DNA from: Enterococcus gilvus ATCC BAA-350
GTDB taxonomy: Bacteria; Bacillota; Bacilli; Lactobacillales; Enterococcaceae
NCBI RefSeq assembly: GCF_000407545.1
Contig: NZ_ASWH01000002.1
Location: 744,001-808,000 of the forward strand
Reading direction: 5' to 3'
DNA: 64,000 nt
Positions within the stretch are counted from its first letter, which is position 1. Each line of letters starts with the position of its first letter. A model generated the notes under the pieces. The model saw only the letters and a program-made list of their open reading frames with translations. It was not told the origin of the DNA and made no database searches. This document shows, piece after piece, positions 52,062-61,089 of this stretch. Both the position numbers and the translations under genes were made by a program.

Positions 52062-54692
52062 TTATCCCACTTGCTTTTGATCCTTCACCGCTGTTTGGGC
52101 CAGCGTCATTTTCGCCTGCGGAATTCTGAAAGGCGAACACGAAATATAATCGATCGACAGGTCGTTCAAAAAGGCGATTGATTTTGGATGTGCTGCTGCT
52201 TCTCCGCAAATACCGATCTTCAATTGTGGATTGACCTGTCTTCCCCTTTCAATGGCAAGCTTCATCAACGCACCCACACCCGCTACATCAAGCACTTGGA
52301 ATGGGTCATCCGCAAAGATCCCCGCCTCCATGTATTGATTGATGATCCTTGGAGAATCATCGCGAGACAAGCCTAAAGCCATCTGGGTCAAATCATTGGT
52401 TCCAAAACTGAAGAAATCCGCGTGCTTCGCAATTTCATCCGCTACAAAGCAGGCTCTCGGAATCTCGATCATCGTCCCGATCTGATACTCTAAAACCTGT
52501 TTACGAGCAGAAAGACTCTTCTGGATCGCCCCTTCAATAGAGGTACGCACGCGGGCAAATTCTTCGGCATCGATGGTAAATGGAATCATGATCTCCGGCG
52601 CGATCGGGTACCCCTTTTCTAAGGTCACTTCACAGGCAGCTTCAATGATCGCTTCTGCCTGCATTTGATAGATTTCTGGATAGGCAACGCCTAAGCGCAG
52701 TCCGCGGAATCCCAGCATTGGATTGACCTCTGCCAAATTATCCGTTTTCCGTTTTACTTCATTGAATGTTTTGCCTAATTCCTTCGCGACTTCCCGACAT
52801 TCTTCGGTTCCTTTTGATAAAAATTCATGCAATGGCGGATCAAGCAAACGAATAGTGGTGGATTTTCCTTGAGCGGCTTCATACATAAATTTGAAATCTT
52901 GCTTTTGAACTTCTTTGAGATCCTTCAGTACGTCCAGTCGTTCTTCCAGACTGTCTGCAAGGATCAACTGCCGAAATTGCAGCAGCCGGCTTCTTTCAAA
53001 GAACATGTGCTCCGTTCGAGCCAGACCGATGCCCACTGCGCCTAACGCCATGCCCGTCTCAATGTCGTTCGGTGTTTCCGCGTTCGCCCGCACCTTGATG
53101 GCTGCATGGCGATCCCAGATGACATGCAATTCATCCAAGGCCACGGTATTTGTCACTTCCTCCATCGGAATCTCACCGAAATAAACACGTCCGCTTGTTC
53201 CATCGACAGATAGGATCGCCCCTTCTTCGATGACCTTATCCCCCACCACTGCTTTATTTTCTTCCAATACGGTCAACCGCTCACAGCCGACGACGGAACA
53301 AATCCCCATTCCGCGCGCCACGACTGCCGCATGGGAGGTCATACCGCCACGGCTGGTGATGACCGCCTCACTGACCGCGATTCCTTCAATGTCTTCTGGT
53401 GATGTTTCTTCTCGAACCAACACGACTCTTTCGCCGCGCGCCTTGGCCTCGGTCGCTGCTTCGGCAGTAAAATATGCCGCTCCTGTTGCAGCGCCCGGGC
53501 TAGCCGCCAAGCCAGATAAGAAAGATTCGTGGTTCTTCAATTCTTGCTCATCAAAGTTTGGATGCAAGGCCGCCTCTAAATCCTTCGCTTCGATGCGGCG
53601 GACTAATTCTTTTTCGTCAATAATCCCCTCTTTATGGAGATCAAGTAAAATGGTGAGCGCCGCTTTGGAGGTCCGTTTTCCGCTGCGGGTCTGCAAGATA
53701 AATAATTTTTCCCTCTCAATAGTAAACTCCACATCTTGCATGTCGTGATAGTGCTTTTCTAAGTCTTCACAAATTTCTTTTAACTGGCTATACTGTTTTG
53801 GCAGCTCATCCGCCAGCACCTGAATCGGCTTCGGTGTCCGAACGCCCGCAACGACATCTTCTCCTTGAGCGTTGATCAAATATTCCCCGAACAACCCTGG
53901 GTCTCCTAATGACGGATTGCGTGAGAAGACCACGCCAGTCCCCGAACTTTCACCAAAGTTCCCAAAAACCATCTCCTGAATATTTACAGCAGTTCCTAGA
54001 TCGTCGCTGATGTCATGAAGACGACGATACGTTTTCGCGCGCTGGTTGTTCCAGCTCCCGAAGACTGCTTCGATCGCTAAATATAATTGTTCGATCGGAT
54101 TTTGCGGAAATTCCCGTTGCAATTTTTTTCGATAGATCTCCTTGTACTCGCTTACAATTTGTTTCCAGTGGTCAGCCGTCAACTCATTATCAAACGACAA
54201 GCCATTTATTTTTTTCAACGCGGTGATGCGATGTTCAAAATCGTTGTTGTCCATCCCCATCACGACATTGCCGAACATCTGCAGCAAGCGACGATAACAG
54301 TCGTAAGCAAAGCGCTCATTTTGACTATTTTCTGCGAGAGCTGCTACCGTTTGATCATTCAATCCTAAATTTAACACCGTGTCCATCATACCAGGCATTG
54401 AAAACTTTGATCCGCTTCGGACCGAAACCAGCAATGGGTTCGTTACGTCTCCAAATCGTTTCCCCGTTTTTACGGATAACTGCTCCACAGCAGCCATCAC
54501 TTGGTCCTTCATTTCATCGGTCAAATGATTGCCGTGATTTAAATAGTACAAACACGCTTCTGTTGTGACGGTGAACCCGGTCGGTACAGGCAGACCTAAT
54601 TTCGTCATCTCTGCCAAATTGGCTCCCTTTCCGCCTAATAGATCCTTTTGTTCTTTTGATCCTTCTGAAAATAAATAAACCCAACGATTCAT
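52062..54692 (-). CDS. ppdK: Pyruvate, phosphate dikinase
   Basis: 876 residues with all PPDK domains: N-terminal ATP-grasp (LLGGKGANLAEMTKLGLPVPTGFT, VSVRSGSKFSMPGMMDTVLNLG), the swivelling phosphohistidine domain with His454 in RGGMTSHAAVVARGMG, and the C-terminal PEP/pyruvate barrel ending with the GFGTNDLTQ-type loop (SFGTNDLTQMALGLSRDD) and GICGEAA. It interconverts pyruvate + ATP + Pi with PEP + AMP + PPi. The usual bifunctional regulator (DUF299) is not adjacent. ATG 54692 follows GAGGAGAAG. Confidence 0.95.
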   Translation of the reverse strand: MNRWVYLFSEGSKEQKDLLGGKGANLAEMTKLGLPVPTGFTVTTEACLYYLNHGNHLTDEMKDQVMAAVEQLSVKTGKRFGDVTNPLLVSVRSGSKFSMPGMMDTVLNLGLNDQTVAALAENSQNERFAYDCYRRLLQMFGNVVMGMDNNDFEHRITALKKINGLSFDNELTADHWKQIVSEYKEIYRKKLQREFPQNPIEQLYLAIEAVFGSWNNQRAKTYRRLHDISDDLGTAVNIQEMVFGNFGESSGTGVVFSRNPSLGDPGLFGEYLINAQGEDVVAGVRTPKPIQVLADELPKQYSQLKEICEDLEKHYHDMQDVEFTIEREKLFILQTRSGKRTSKAALTILLDLHKEGIIDEKELVRRIEAKDLEAALHPNFDEQELKNHESFLSGLAASPGAATGAAYFTAEAATEAKARGERVVLVREETSPEDIEGIAVSEAVITSRGGMTSHAAVVARGMGICSVVGCERLTVLEENKAVVGDKVIEEGAILSVDGTSGRVYFGEIPMEEVTNTVALDELHVIWDRHAAIKVRANAETPNDIETGMALGAVGIGLARTEHMFFERSRLLQFRQLILADSLEERLDVLKDLKEVQKQDFKFMYEAAQGKSTTIRLLDPPLHEFLSKGTEECREVAKELGKTFNEVKRKTDNLAEVNPMLGFRGLRLGVAYPEIYQMQAEAIIEAACEVTLEKGYPIAPEIMIPFTIDAEEFARVRTSIEGAIQKSLSARKQVLEYQIGTMIEIPRACFVADEIAKHADFFSFGTNDLTQMALGLSRDDSPRIINQYMEAGIFADDPFQVLDVAGVGALMKLAIERGRQVNPQLKIGICGEAAAHPKSIAFLNDLSIDYISCSPFRIPQAKMTLAQTAVKDQKQVG

Positions 54693-54736
54693 GCGCTTCT
54701 CCTCTTAAAAAAGTTTTATTTTATCTATTTTCAGTT

Positions 54737-54750
54737 TAATACGAGTATTA
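54737..54750. promoter_or_regulatory. Palindrome inside the ppdK promoter
   Basis: taatac-ga-gtatta is a perfect 6+2+6 palindrome. On the minus strand it lies between a -35 TTGACT and a -10 TAAACT spaced by 17 bp, so a bound protein would block the promoter. Confidence 0.55.
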
Positions 54751-54876
54751 TATAAAGTCAATAAGATGTTTATATAATTTTATTATGATCATATATGCGT
54801 ATAAAAAGTGCCGCACACAATAAATCAGACACTTACATCCCTCAATCGCATCCCTGATCATTCGCAACGTACAAAA

Positions 54877-54914
54877 AAACAGGCGATTCTCTATAAAAAG
54901 AATCGTCTGTCGAA
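54877..54914 (-). terminator. Terminator of the DUF1456 gene
   Basis: Stem acagacgattct with agaatcgcctgt followed by T7 on the minus strand. Confidence 0.9.
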
Positions 54915-54935
54915 TTTCTTATTTCTTTCATGATG

Positions 54936-55448
54936 CTACTCTCGATAACACAGACCCAATCCCTTTAGAAAGTTCCGTGTATAGTTATCGCCGCAAGGCT
55001 TGAAGTTACGATGCCCTTCTTTTCGCAAAATCGCTCCAAGTTCTCCCTTCGAAGGATACACCCCTGCCTCTGCTAAAATATCCAGCAAATCATCGCTAGT
55101 TAGGGCCAGCGCGATTTTTACCTTTTTGATCAGCACATTGTTCATGTGGTTGAGTTCCGAGCTTTTCGGTGCCGGTGGTTGTGCGGCTGCATTTTTCGGC
55201 TCGCCACGCTTCAAAAGAATAAACCCGTTCAAAAAAGTGTCTAGTGTCTTATTGTTGATCATTTTTTCATAGACATTTTTGTCGAAGCCGTCGCTCTCGT
55301 TTTCATCCTGGTTGTTTATTTTTGTCAGCATCGACTTTTCTTCTTCTCTGGAGATCGTCATGCCGCCAAGCTGGAATGCCTTTACAATCTCTGTATCCTT
55401 AATGTCCAGCGCATATCTTAATCGTAACAACAAATCATTATTATTCAT
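54936..55448 (-). CDS. DUF1456 (YehS-like) protein
   Basis: 170 residues made of two copies of the DUF1456 unit: NNDLLLRLRYALDIKDTEIVKAFQLGG (N-terminal) and NNVLIKKVKIALALTSDDLLDILAEAGV (C-terminal), joined by an Ala/Pro-rich linker. Ends FKPCGDNYTRNFLKGL as usual. The function is unknown. ATG 55448 follows GGAGGAAA. Confidence 0.9.
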   Translation of the reverse strand: MNNNDLLLRLRYALDIKDTEIVKAFQLGGMTISREEEKSMLTKINNQDENESDGFDKNVYEKMINNKTLDTFLNGFILLKRGEPKNAAAQPPAPKSSELNHMNNVLIKKVKIALALTSDDLLDILAEAGVYPSKGELGAILRKEGHRNFKPCGDNYTRNFLKGLGLCYRE

Positions 55449-55492
55449 TGGTTTCCTCCGTACCTTCGCCTGATCCTTTTACTATACCACAA

Positions 55493-55530
55493 AAAAAATT
55501 CGACTAAGGAGTGAATCCTAGTCGAATCTT
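55493..55530 (-). terminator. Terminator of the DUF1304 gene
   Basis: Stem ttcgactaagga with tcctagtcgaa, T7 on the minus strand. Confidence 0.9.
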
Positions 55531-55531
55531 G

Positions 55532-55903
55532 TTACATCAGATGCAGGAGGATCAACAGAACCGCAAGAATCCCGGGTGCTGCCTGAATCACATAAATGGA
55601 TTTTGTGACGGTTTTCCCGCCGTAGATCCCTACGATCACCACAAAAAGATTCAACAGCAGCAAGACTTTTAGCCGTACATCCCCTTCAAACATGAGAAGA
55701 CTTGCTAAGATCGCCAGACCTAAGCTGCCGTTATAAATCCCCATATTTTTCAAGGCGATCTGCGCATTCTTTTGAGTAACAAATTCATAGGGCATATCAA
55801 ATGTTTTTGCCTGTTTTTCTGATGAAGCAAACATCTCTAATCCCATGATCACCAAATGAAGGAGACCGATGATTCCTGATACTAGCAAGATGATAACTGT
55901 CAT
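55532..55903 (-). CDS. DUF1304 membrane protein
   Basis: 123 residues, four membrane helices. The loop FASSEKQAKTFDMPYEFVTQKNAQIALKNMGIYNG between helices 1 and 2 is the DUF1304 signature. Function unknown. ATG 55903 follows GGGAGAAA. Monocistronic. Confidence 0.9.
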   Translation of the reverse strand: MTVIILLVSGIIGLLHLVIMGLEMFASSEKQAKTFDMPYEFVTQKNAQIALKNMGIYNGSLGLAILASLLMFEGDVRLKVLLLLNLFVVIVGIYGGKTVTKSIYVIQAAPGILAVLLILLHLM

Positions 55904-56001
55904 GGTTGTTTTCTCCCTTAGACGTCTGCCGATTCATTACGGCAGCGTTCGTTTATCCCTCTACTATAGTCATCTTCTTCGGATTCTCCAAACAAAAATG
56001 C

Positions 56002-57750
56002 TTACACCTCTTCGATGATAAACCCATGGGTCCGTAACTGATACCCGTCTTCTTCATGGTAATTGGCGCCAAATAAATGACGGCCGTGCTTTTTCGTTTC
56101 CAGCATGTCGCCTTCATTAAAAGTCGCGACCACCGTTTTTTCCTTATACGTTCGCGTCAGAGAAACCGCTCGTCTATCATCATCGTAGTGCCACGTCATT
56201 GTTCCGTAACTAAATACTTCAGAAAATTGCTTTCGCAAAGCGATTAATTGCTTAAAGAAGGTGTGCAGCTCATGGTCTTGCTCTTCCCAGATCATACACC
56301 GCCGGCAATCCGGGTCCATCGCTCCTTCCATCCCCACTTCGGTTCCGTAATACAGACAAGGGGTGCCTTTTTGGATGAACATAAACGTTAAGACTGCTTT
56401 CATCATGCCCTTGTTTCCGTTGCATAACGTTAGGATTCGCGGAGTGTCATGAGAATCTAAAAGATTGAAGCTGACTTCATTGGTTTGATCCCGATAAAGC
56501 AATTGCTGGCGATTCATCCCAAAAATCATTTGCGAGATCGACAATGATCGTTCCACAAAGAAACCTTTGATACTGTCGGTAAAAGCATAGTTCATGACCG
56601 CGTGGAATTCATCTCCTTGCAGCCAGGGCTGTGACGAATGCCAAATTTCTCCTAAAATATACACGTCTTCCTTTTGCTTCAACACCGTTTCATGAAATTT
56701 TTTCCAAAAATGATGGTCGACTTCATTGGCAACATCTAACCGCCAGCCATCGATGTCAAATTCGCGAATCCAATACGTCGCTATATCAAGCAAATAGCGC
56801 TGCACTTCTGGATTCGCCGTATTCAGCTTCGGCATGTGCGGATTGAAATTAAACGTATCGTAAGTTAGATTTTTCGCATTTTCTGAATTCTCGACCGCCG
56901 TATACCGTGGTGGGAAAGTCTCAATATGAAACCAATTCGCGTAATCGGATTCTTCCCCATGCAAGATGACGTCCTGCCATTGGTGAGCGCTCGCGCCAAG
57001 ATGATTAAAGACCGCGTCCAGCATTACACGCATGCCGCGCTCATGAGCTTTTTCCACCAACTCACGAAAAATTCGCTTATCACCAAAATGAGGATCAATC
57101 TCATAATAATCGACCGTGTCATATTTATGATTCGACGGCGAAGTGAAGATCGGACAGAGATACAGGCCATTTATCCCCAGCTCCTCCAAATAATCCAGCT
57201 TGTCGATGATTCCTTGCAGATCACCGCCAAAAAAGTTTTCCCGTGTCGGCTTTTCACTTCCCCAAGCAAGAGCATTTTCAGGATCGTTCGAAGCATCTCC
57301 GTTGTAAAAACGTTCTGGAAAAATTTGATACCAGACTGTTTGATGGACCCAGTCTGGAACCTTAAAACGATCAATCTCTTGAAAATAAGGCATCCGAAAA
57401 TACAAATTATCCTGTGTCAGGTGATCCTCGTCGTAGCTGAATAGTCCTTGATCTGTATAAAAAACCTGTTTTCCCGCATAATCCGTAATACAAAAAGCGT
57501 AGGCCAAACGATGATGGGGAGCCATAACTTCAATCTCCCAAAAATCATGGGTATCCGTCGTATAATTTCTCTCCATTGGCCGCTGCTGATGGTACCATTG
57601 CTCTTCGGCAAAGAGATAAAAGTCCCCACCGATCAATCCGACGCTCTTTATCTCATTACGAGCTGTCTGCAAGCGAATCCTCATCCGTTCTTTCGTGTAA
57701 AGAAACGCAAATTCACTTTCGGGACGATGATATATTCCTGCTTCGTTCAT
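56002..57750 (-). CDS. GH13 neopullulanase/cyclomaltodextrinase-type enzyme
   Basis: 582 residues. An N-terminal beta domain (about 1-125) typical of the neopullulanase group precedes the (beta/alpha)8 barrel. Catalytic residues are Asp339 in GWRLDVANEVD, Glu368 in ILGEIWHS and Asp435 in LDSHDTPR; MLDAVFNHLG is conserved region I. No signal peptide, so it is cytoplasmic and should cleave maltodextrins, cyclodextrins or pullulan fragments. A cre-like site (57791-57804) lies about 40 bp upstream. Confidence 0.92.
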   Translation of the reverse strand: MNEAGIYHRPESEFAFLYTKERMRIRLQTARNEIKSVGLIGGDFYLFAEEQWYHQQRPMERNYTTDTHDFWEIEVMAPHHRLAYAFCITDYAGKQVFYTDQGLFSYDEDHLTQDNLYFRMPYFQEIDRFKVPDWVHQTVWYQIFPERFYNGDASNDPENALAWGSEKPTRENFFGGDLQGIIDKLDYLEELGINGLYLCPIFTSPSNHKYDTVDYYEIDPHFGDKRIFRELVEKAHERGMRVMLDAVFNHLGASAHQWQDVILHGEESDYANWFHIETFPPRYTAVENSENAKNLTYDTFNFNPHMPKLNTANPEVQRYLLDIATYWIREFDIDGWRLDVANEVDHHFWKKFHETVLKQKEDVYILGEIWHSSQPWLQGDEFHAVMNYAFTDSIKGFFVERSLSISQMIFGMNRQQLLYRDQTNEVSFNLLDSHDTPRILTLCNGNKGMMKAVLTFMFIQKGTPCLYYGTEVGMEGAMDPDCRRCMIWEEQDHELHTFFKQLIALRKQFSEVFSYGTMTWHYDDDRRAVSLTRTYKEKTVVATFNEGDMLETKKHGRHLFGANYHEEDGYQLRTHGFIIEEV

Positions 57751-57790
57751 CCCTCCACCTCCATTTCTACTTTTATTGTACCAAAAAAAA

Positions 57791-57804
57791 TGTTAGCGAC
57801 TCCA
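57791..57804. promoter_or_regulatory. Weak cre-like site upstream of the GH13 gene
   Basis: tgttagcgactcca keeps the CG core and outer TG/CA of the CcpA consensus but deviates in the second half. Location fits a sugar-regulated gene. Confidence 0.35.
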
Positions 57805-57863
57805 CTTTGACCTTTTTCGAGCGTTCAAATACATTTTTTTCCTTGAAATATGCTACTATAATT

Positions 57864-57952
57864 ATAGAAGAAAAAATTTTCTTCGCCTCGTTTATCGAGG
57901 ATCACTCCAGGGCGTAGCATGTTTGGGGAAGCGGCTGCGTCCGTATTTTTTT
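57864..57952 (+). ncRNA. Putative small structured RNA with pseudoknot and terminator upstream of lsa
   Basis: A -10 TATAAT at 57857-57862 precedes three stem elements: gaagaaaa/ttttcttc, cctcg/cgagg, and an interlocked pair in which ctcca pairs with tgggg while gggcgtagc pairs with gctgcgtcc. A T7 run ends it. This could be a free RNA of about 80 nt or an upstream attenuator. I do not recognise an RNA family. Confidence 0.45.
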
Positions 57953-57979
57953 GACAAAGCCACGTAATTTTGTTTTAAT
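57951..57979 (+). promoter_or_regulatory. Promoter of the lsa leader transcript
   Basis: Perfect TTGACA (57951-57956), 17-bp spacer, TTTAAT (57974-57979). The expected transcript has a leader of about 400 nt before the lsa-type start codon. Confidence 0.8.
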
Positions 57980-58009
57980 TACTATAATAATTATTGAAAC
58001 GAGGGATCA

Positions 58010-58027
58010 TGCCATTGAAAAACTAAG
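58010..58027 (+). CDS. Possible leader peptide MPLKN in the lsa 5' region
   Basis: ATG 58010 after GAGGGATC opens a five-codon frame ending with TAA, about 25 nt downstream of the expected transcript start. Short leader frames near the 5' end are known for attenuated ABC-F resistance genes, where a drug-stalled ribosome alters the fold. A 9-nt segment after it (gcaaaccga, 58043-58051) is perfectly complementary to 58133-58141. The call rests on position and pattern only. Confidence 0.35.
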
Positions 58028-58326
58028 CGACTGTTGGAAGCTGCAAACCGATCTAGAATTGACTTATGTTGATGGGATCAGTGGGCAGATTTTCAGGACT
58101 GGCTTAGGTTTTCAACGGATGGTCTTTTTTTGTCGGTTTGCGGTCGCAATTTGCTGAGCGCAAGCAGGCATTAAATCAATTCGCGCATGTAGTGACTACG
58201 CAGTTTAACAGAGGAATCGGTGCAGGAAAATAAAATTGATTTCCGACCTTAAAAAAAAGCATTCTTCTTTCCTAAGCGAGCTGCCAGCTTCTCAACTATT
58301 TCCGCAAACGACTATCAAACTCCTAC

Positions 58327-58357
58327 TCCTTTCCTGAAAATGGGGAGGATTTTTTTG
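58327..58357 (+). terminator. Rho-independent attenuator directly before lsa
   Basis: Stem tcctttcc (58327-58334) with ggggagga (58342-58349) and T7 at 58350-58356, only 31 bp before the start codon. Its position upstream of the coding region means transcription must read through, the hallmark of attenuation. Confidence 0.75.
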
Positions 58358-58387
58358 TTCCATGGTGGAACAGGAGGAGGAATTTTT

Positions 58388-59881
58388 ATGTCTACAATTA
58401 AAATTACACAGTTAACGTTTGGTTTTGATAAACAAGTGGACCCCTTGTTTGACAAAGCCAATTTAACCATCGATAGCAGTTGGAAATTAGGGTTAGTCGG
58501 CCGCAACGGTCGTGGAAAAACAACATTGCTGCAGTTACTATTAGGAAACTACCCGTATCAAGGAGAGATTCAGTTTCCTTTACACCCTATTTATTTTCCC
58601 ACCGCGATTGAAGAGGCCGAACAGTTAACCTATTACGCCTTGCAAGCAGCGGCCGATTTTGAATTATGGAAGCTCGAACGGGAAATGAATTTGATCCATT
58701 TAGACCCACAAGTCTTGTGGCAGCCGTATCAGACACTCTCGGGCGGCGAACAAACAAAAGTCTTACTGTCTTTGCTTTTTACTCAGGAAAATTTCTTTCC
58801 TTTGATCGATGAGCCGACCAATCATCTCGATCTGCAAGGACGGCAGCATGTGGCCGAATACTTGAAACAAAAAGACGGCTTTATTATCGTCAGCCACGAC
58901 CGCCAATTTCTAAATCAGGTGACCGACCATACCCTCGCGATTGAAAAAAGTCAGCTCGTTCTTTATCAAGGAAATTTCGCAACCTATGAAGAACAAAAGG
59001 CGTTGCGAGATGAATTTGAACTGGCTCAAAATAGAAAAATAAAAAAAGAAGTCAGCCGCTTGAAAAAAACGGCGGCTGAAAAAGCGGAATGGTCTCGTTC
59101 ACGAGAAAAAGATAAATATGGAAAATCTACAGAAAAAGGCAGCGGCGGTATTTTTGATACTGGAGCTATCGGCGCACGCGCTGCACGTACCATGAAGCGT
59201 TCAAAAAACATCGAACAACGAATGTACGATCAAATCGAAGCAAAAGAAGGCCTCTTGAAGGATTTGGAAGATGTCGACCGCTTAACGATGCATTACCAAG
59301 CCAGTCGACACACGCAACTATTAAAGGTAGAAGATTTGAGTTTGTCCTATCCTGATCACGACGCCCTATTTTCACCTCTTTCTTTTGAGCTACGGCGTGG
59401 TGAGATCGTTGCCTTGACCGGTCCCAATGGCATTGGAAAATCCAGTATTCTTCATTACCTGTTGGGAACTTTTTCAGGTGAAGCGAAGGGAATATGTCTT
59501 CACCCAGAAATAAAAATCAGTTATGTTCGACAGAATTACGAAAACAATCGTGGGACCCTGCAAGATTTTGCGGAGGCCCATCGGCTGGATTACTCTGCCT
59601 TCTTGAACAACTTGCGAAAACTAGGCATGGCACGCAATGTGTTTCAAAATCGAATTGAGGAACTGAGTATGGGCCAACGTAAAAAAGTCGAGCTGGCCAA
59701 ATCCCTCGCGCAAGAGGCAGAGCTGTATATCTGGGATGAACCGCTAAATTACCTCGATGTCTTTAATCAAAAACAACTGGAGGACCTCTTATTGCAAGTG
59801 AAGCCTACGATGCTGATCGTAGAACACGACCAAACATTTTTGGAAAACATCCACGCCCAGCAGCAACCTCTGAAAAAATAA
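58388..59881 (+). CDS. lsa: ABC-F ribosomal protection protein of the Lsa family
   Basis: 497 residues from ATG 58388 (AGGAGGAGG upstream). Two ATPase domains without membrane helices: Walker A GRNGRGKTT and GPNGIGKSS, signatures LSGGEQTKV and LSMGQRKKVE, Walker B LIDEPTNHLDL and YIWDEPLNYLDV, linker around 215-300. It is very similar along its full length to E. faecalis Lsa(A), including SGGIFDTGAIGARAARTMKRSK. Lsa proteins bind the ribosome and dislodge lincosamides, streptogramin A and pleuromutilins. Probably an intrinsic gene. The leader suggests drug-inducible attenuation. Confidence 0.92.
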   Translation: MSTIKITQLTFGFDKQVDPLFDKANLTIDSSWKLGLVGRNGRGKTTLLQLLLGNYPYQGEIQFPLHPIYFPTAIEEAEQLTYYALQAAADFELWKLEREMNLIHLDPQVLWQPYQTLSGGEQTKVLLSLLFTQENFFPLIDEPTNHLDLQGRQHVAEYLKQKDGFIIVSHDRQFLNQVTDHTLAIEKSQLVLYQGNFATYEEQKALRDEFELAQNRKIKKEVSRLKKTAAEKAEWSRSREKDKYGKSTEKGSGGIFDTGAIGARAARTMKRSKNIEQRMYDQIEAKEGLLKDLEDVDRLTMHYQASRHTQLLKVEDLSLSYPDHDALFSPLSFELRRGEIVALTGPNGIGKSSILHYLLGTFSGEAKGICLHPEIKISYVRQNYENNRGTLQDFAEAHRLDYSAFLNNLRKLGMARNVFQNRIEELSMGQRKKVELAKSLAQEAELYIWDEPLNYLDVFNQKQLEDLLLQVKPTMLIVEHDQTFLENIHAQQQPLKK

Positions 59882-59923
59882 AACGAACCGGCCGAGTTTT
59901 CCTCAGCCGGTTCGTTTTATTCT
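59875..59923. terminator. Bidirectional terminator after lsa
   Basis: Stem aataaaacgaaccggc with gccggttcgttttatt (to 59921) and long A/T flanks; serves both lsa and the opposing DUF3841 gene. Confidence 0.92.
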
Positions 59924-59933
59924 TGTCTCTGAT

Positions 59934-60533
59934 TTAAAAAATTGCATCGATCCAACAAGCTTGAATCTCCCAGATTCCCCCTTGAATATCTTCAAACGGC
60001 AAGCATTTCATTTCTTTGATCGCTTGATCATACTGAAAAAGCTTTTGCCAGCTGCGCACCAGTTCTGCTTTCAGATGCGGATAAAAACCAGTGGTGTACA
60101 CGTCGCCTTCATAACGAATCCTATATTTTTTTAACTGAGCAGCATAGGCCGCTTGCTCTTCAAGCGTGCCCAATAAACGCAAATTCAAAATTTTATTCCA
60201 ATCAGACATACGGAAAAAAACGATTTTTTCAATTGGAACACGTAATTTAATTATTTGTGAGTCCAGCGAATGATTGACATATTTCGCATCTAAAAACGTC
60301 CAGATCGCAGACTCTGCTGCTGGCGGTCGCTCAACGATCTGTGCAGCGTGCTGACGATACCACCCATAGGCTTGGAGGAATACTTGTGAAGTCTCCCCAT
60401 ACTTTTCCTTTATATACGCATTTTTAACTAGATGCCTGCCCGATTCGAGTAGGTTCGCAACAACCTCTTGGCTTTGAGACGTGTACAGTGTTACCTTATT
60501 ATCTTCGTAATCCATTCCGTGCGAATTTCCCAT
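59934..60533 (-). CDS. DUF3841 protein, second of tandem pair
   Basis: 199 residues. Soluble, with the DUF3841 pattern: YTSQSQEVVANLLESGRHLV near the start, QAYGWYRQHAA, AIWTFLD, the VFFRMSDWNKILN helix and ends GGIWEIQACWIDAIF. It is a paralogue of its upstream neighbour. Start ATG 60533 follows GTGGGGAC; ATG 60515 is also possible. The gene overlaps its neighbour by 43 bp. Function unknown. Confidence 0.78.
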   Translation of the reverse strand: MGNSHGMDYEDNKVTLYTSQSQEVVANLLESGRHLVKNAYIKEKYGETSQVFLQAYGWYRQHAAQIVERPPAAESAIWTFLDAKYVNHSLDSQIIKLRVPIEKIVFFRMSDWNKILNLRLLGTLEEQAAYAAQLKKYRIRYEGDVYTTGFYPHLKAELVRSWQKLFQYDQAIKEMKCLPFEDIQGGIWEIQACWIDAIF

Positions 60534-61048
60534 ATCGTCCCCACTTTCCTCTCTCCTAGCACACTAGTGTCGTCGAAAAGGCGGTCATGGCTTTGCTCGA
60601 TTTTTCGTTTGATATTGGGATAAAACGGTGTCATAAAGGCAGTCACATCATCAATTCCATACGTATTCAGCATTCTTGCATGTTCCTTTTGATCCGCTAA
60701 ATCTTTAGGGATATACAAATGATTGACGATATTGCCCCACTTCAACAGATCAACAATGAGCAGCTGCTCTTTCTCCAGTTCGACCTCTAAAATAACATTC
60801 CCTTCACTGTTCGCGATCCTTTCTTCTTTCGAAAGGGAGACCCAGATCGGGTATTTTGCATCGATGGGCGGCGGAACAATCTTTGAAGCTCTATGAAAAT
60901 ACCATTCATACACACCAAGGTACAATGGGGCATGGTCTTCCATTTTCTGCTGAATATAGTTTTTTTGCGCCAGAAAACGCCCTGTTTGGTCTAGCACCTG
61001 TAAAATGCCTTCATGCTGTTTCGTCCAAACCTTTACTTTATTTGCCAT
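60491..61048 (-). CDS. DUF3841 protein, first of tandem pair
   Basis: 185 residues with the DUF3841 pattern: VWTKQHEGILQVLDQTGRFLA, LGVYEWYFHRASKIV, YPIWVSLSKEE, LIVDLLKWGNIVNHLYI and ends GTIWEIRTEWITKII. ATG 61048 follows AAGGAGGAGA. The two copies share the terminal G-(T/G)-IWEI motif and overlap out of frame, so they are a diverged duplication translated together. Function unknown. Confidence 0.82.
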   Translation of the reverse strand: MANKVKVWTKQHEGILQVLDQTGRFLAQKNYIQQKMEDHAPLYLGVYEWYFHRASKIVPPPIDAKYPIWVSLSKEERIANSEGNVILEVELEKEQLLIVDLLKWGNIVNHLYIPKDLADQKEHARMLNTYGIDDVTAFMTPFYPNIKRKIEQSHDRLFDDTSVLGERKVGTIWEIRTEWITKIIR

Positions 61049-61089
61049 GTCTCCTCCTTAGATTGAAAGAGACAAAAAATTGGTTTCTC

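Noticed and set aside
57951..58157. 68-aa plus-strand ORF upstream of lsa
   Set aside because: Begins at a TTG that is the -35 box of the leader promoter and has no ribosome site; the region fits an untranslated regulatory leader better.
58388..59881. Acquired resistance island around lsa
   Set aside because: No transposase, integrase or flanking repeats; base composition and neighbours look chromosomal, so an intrinsic gene is more likely.
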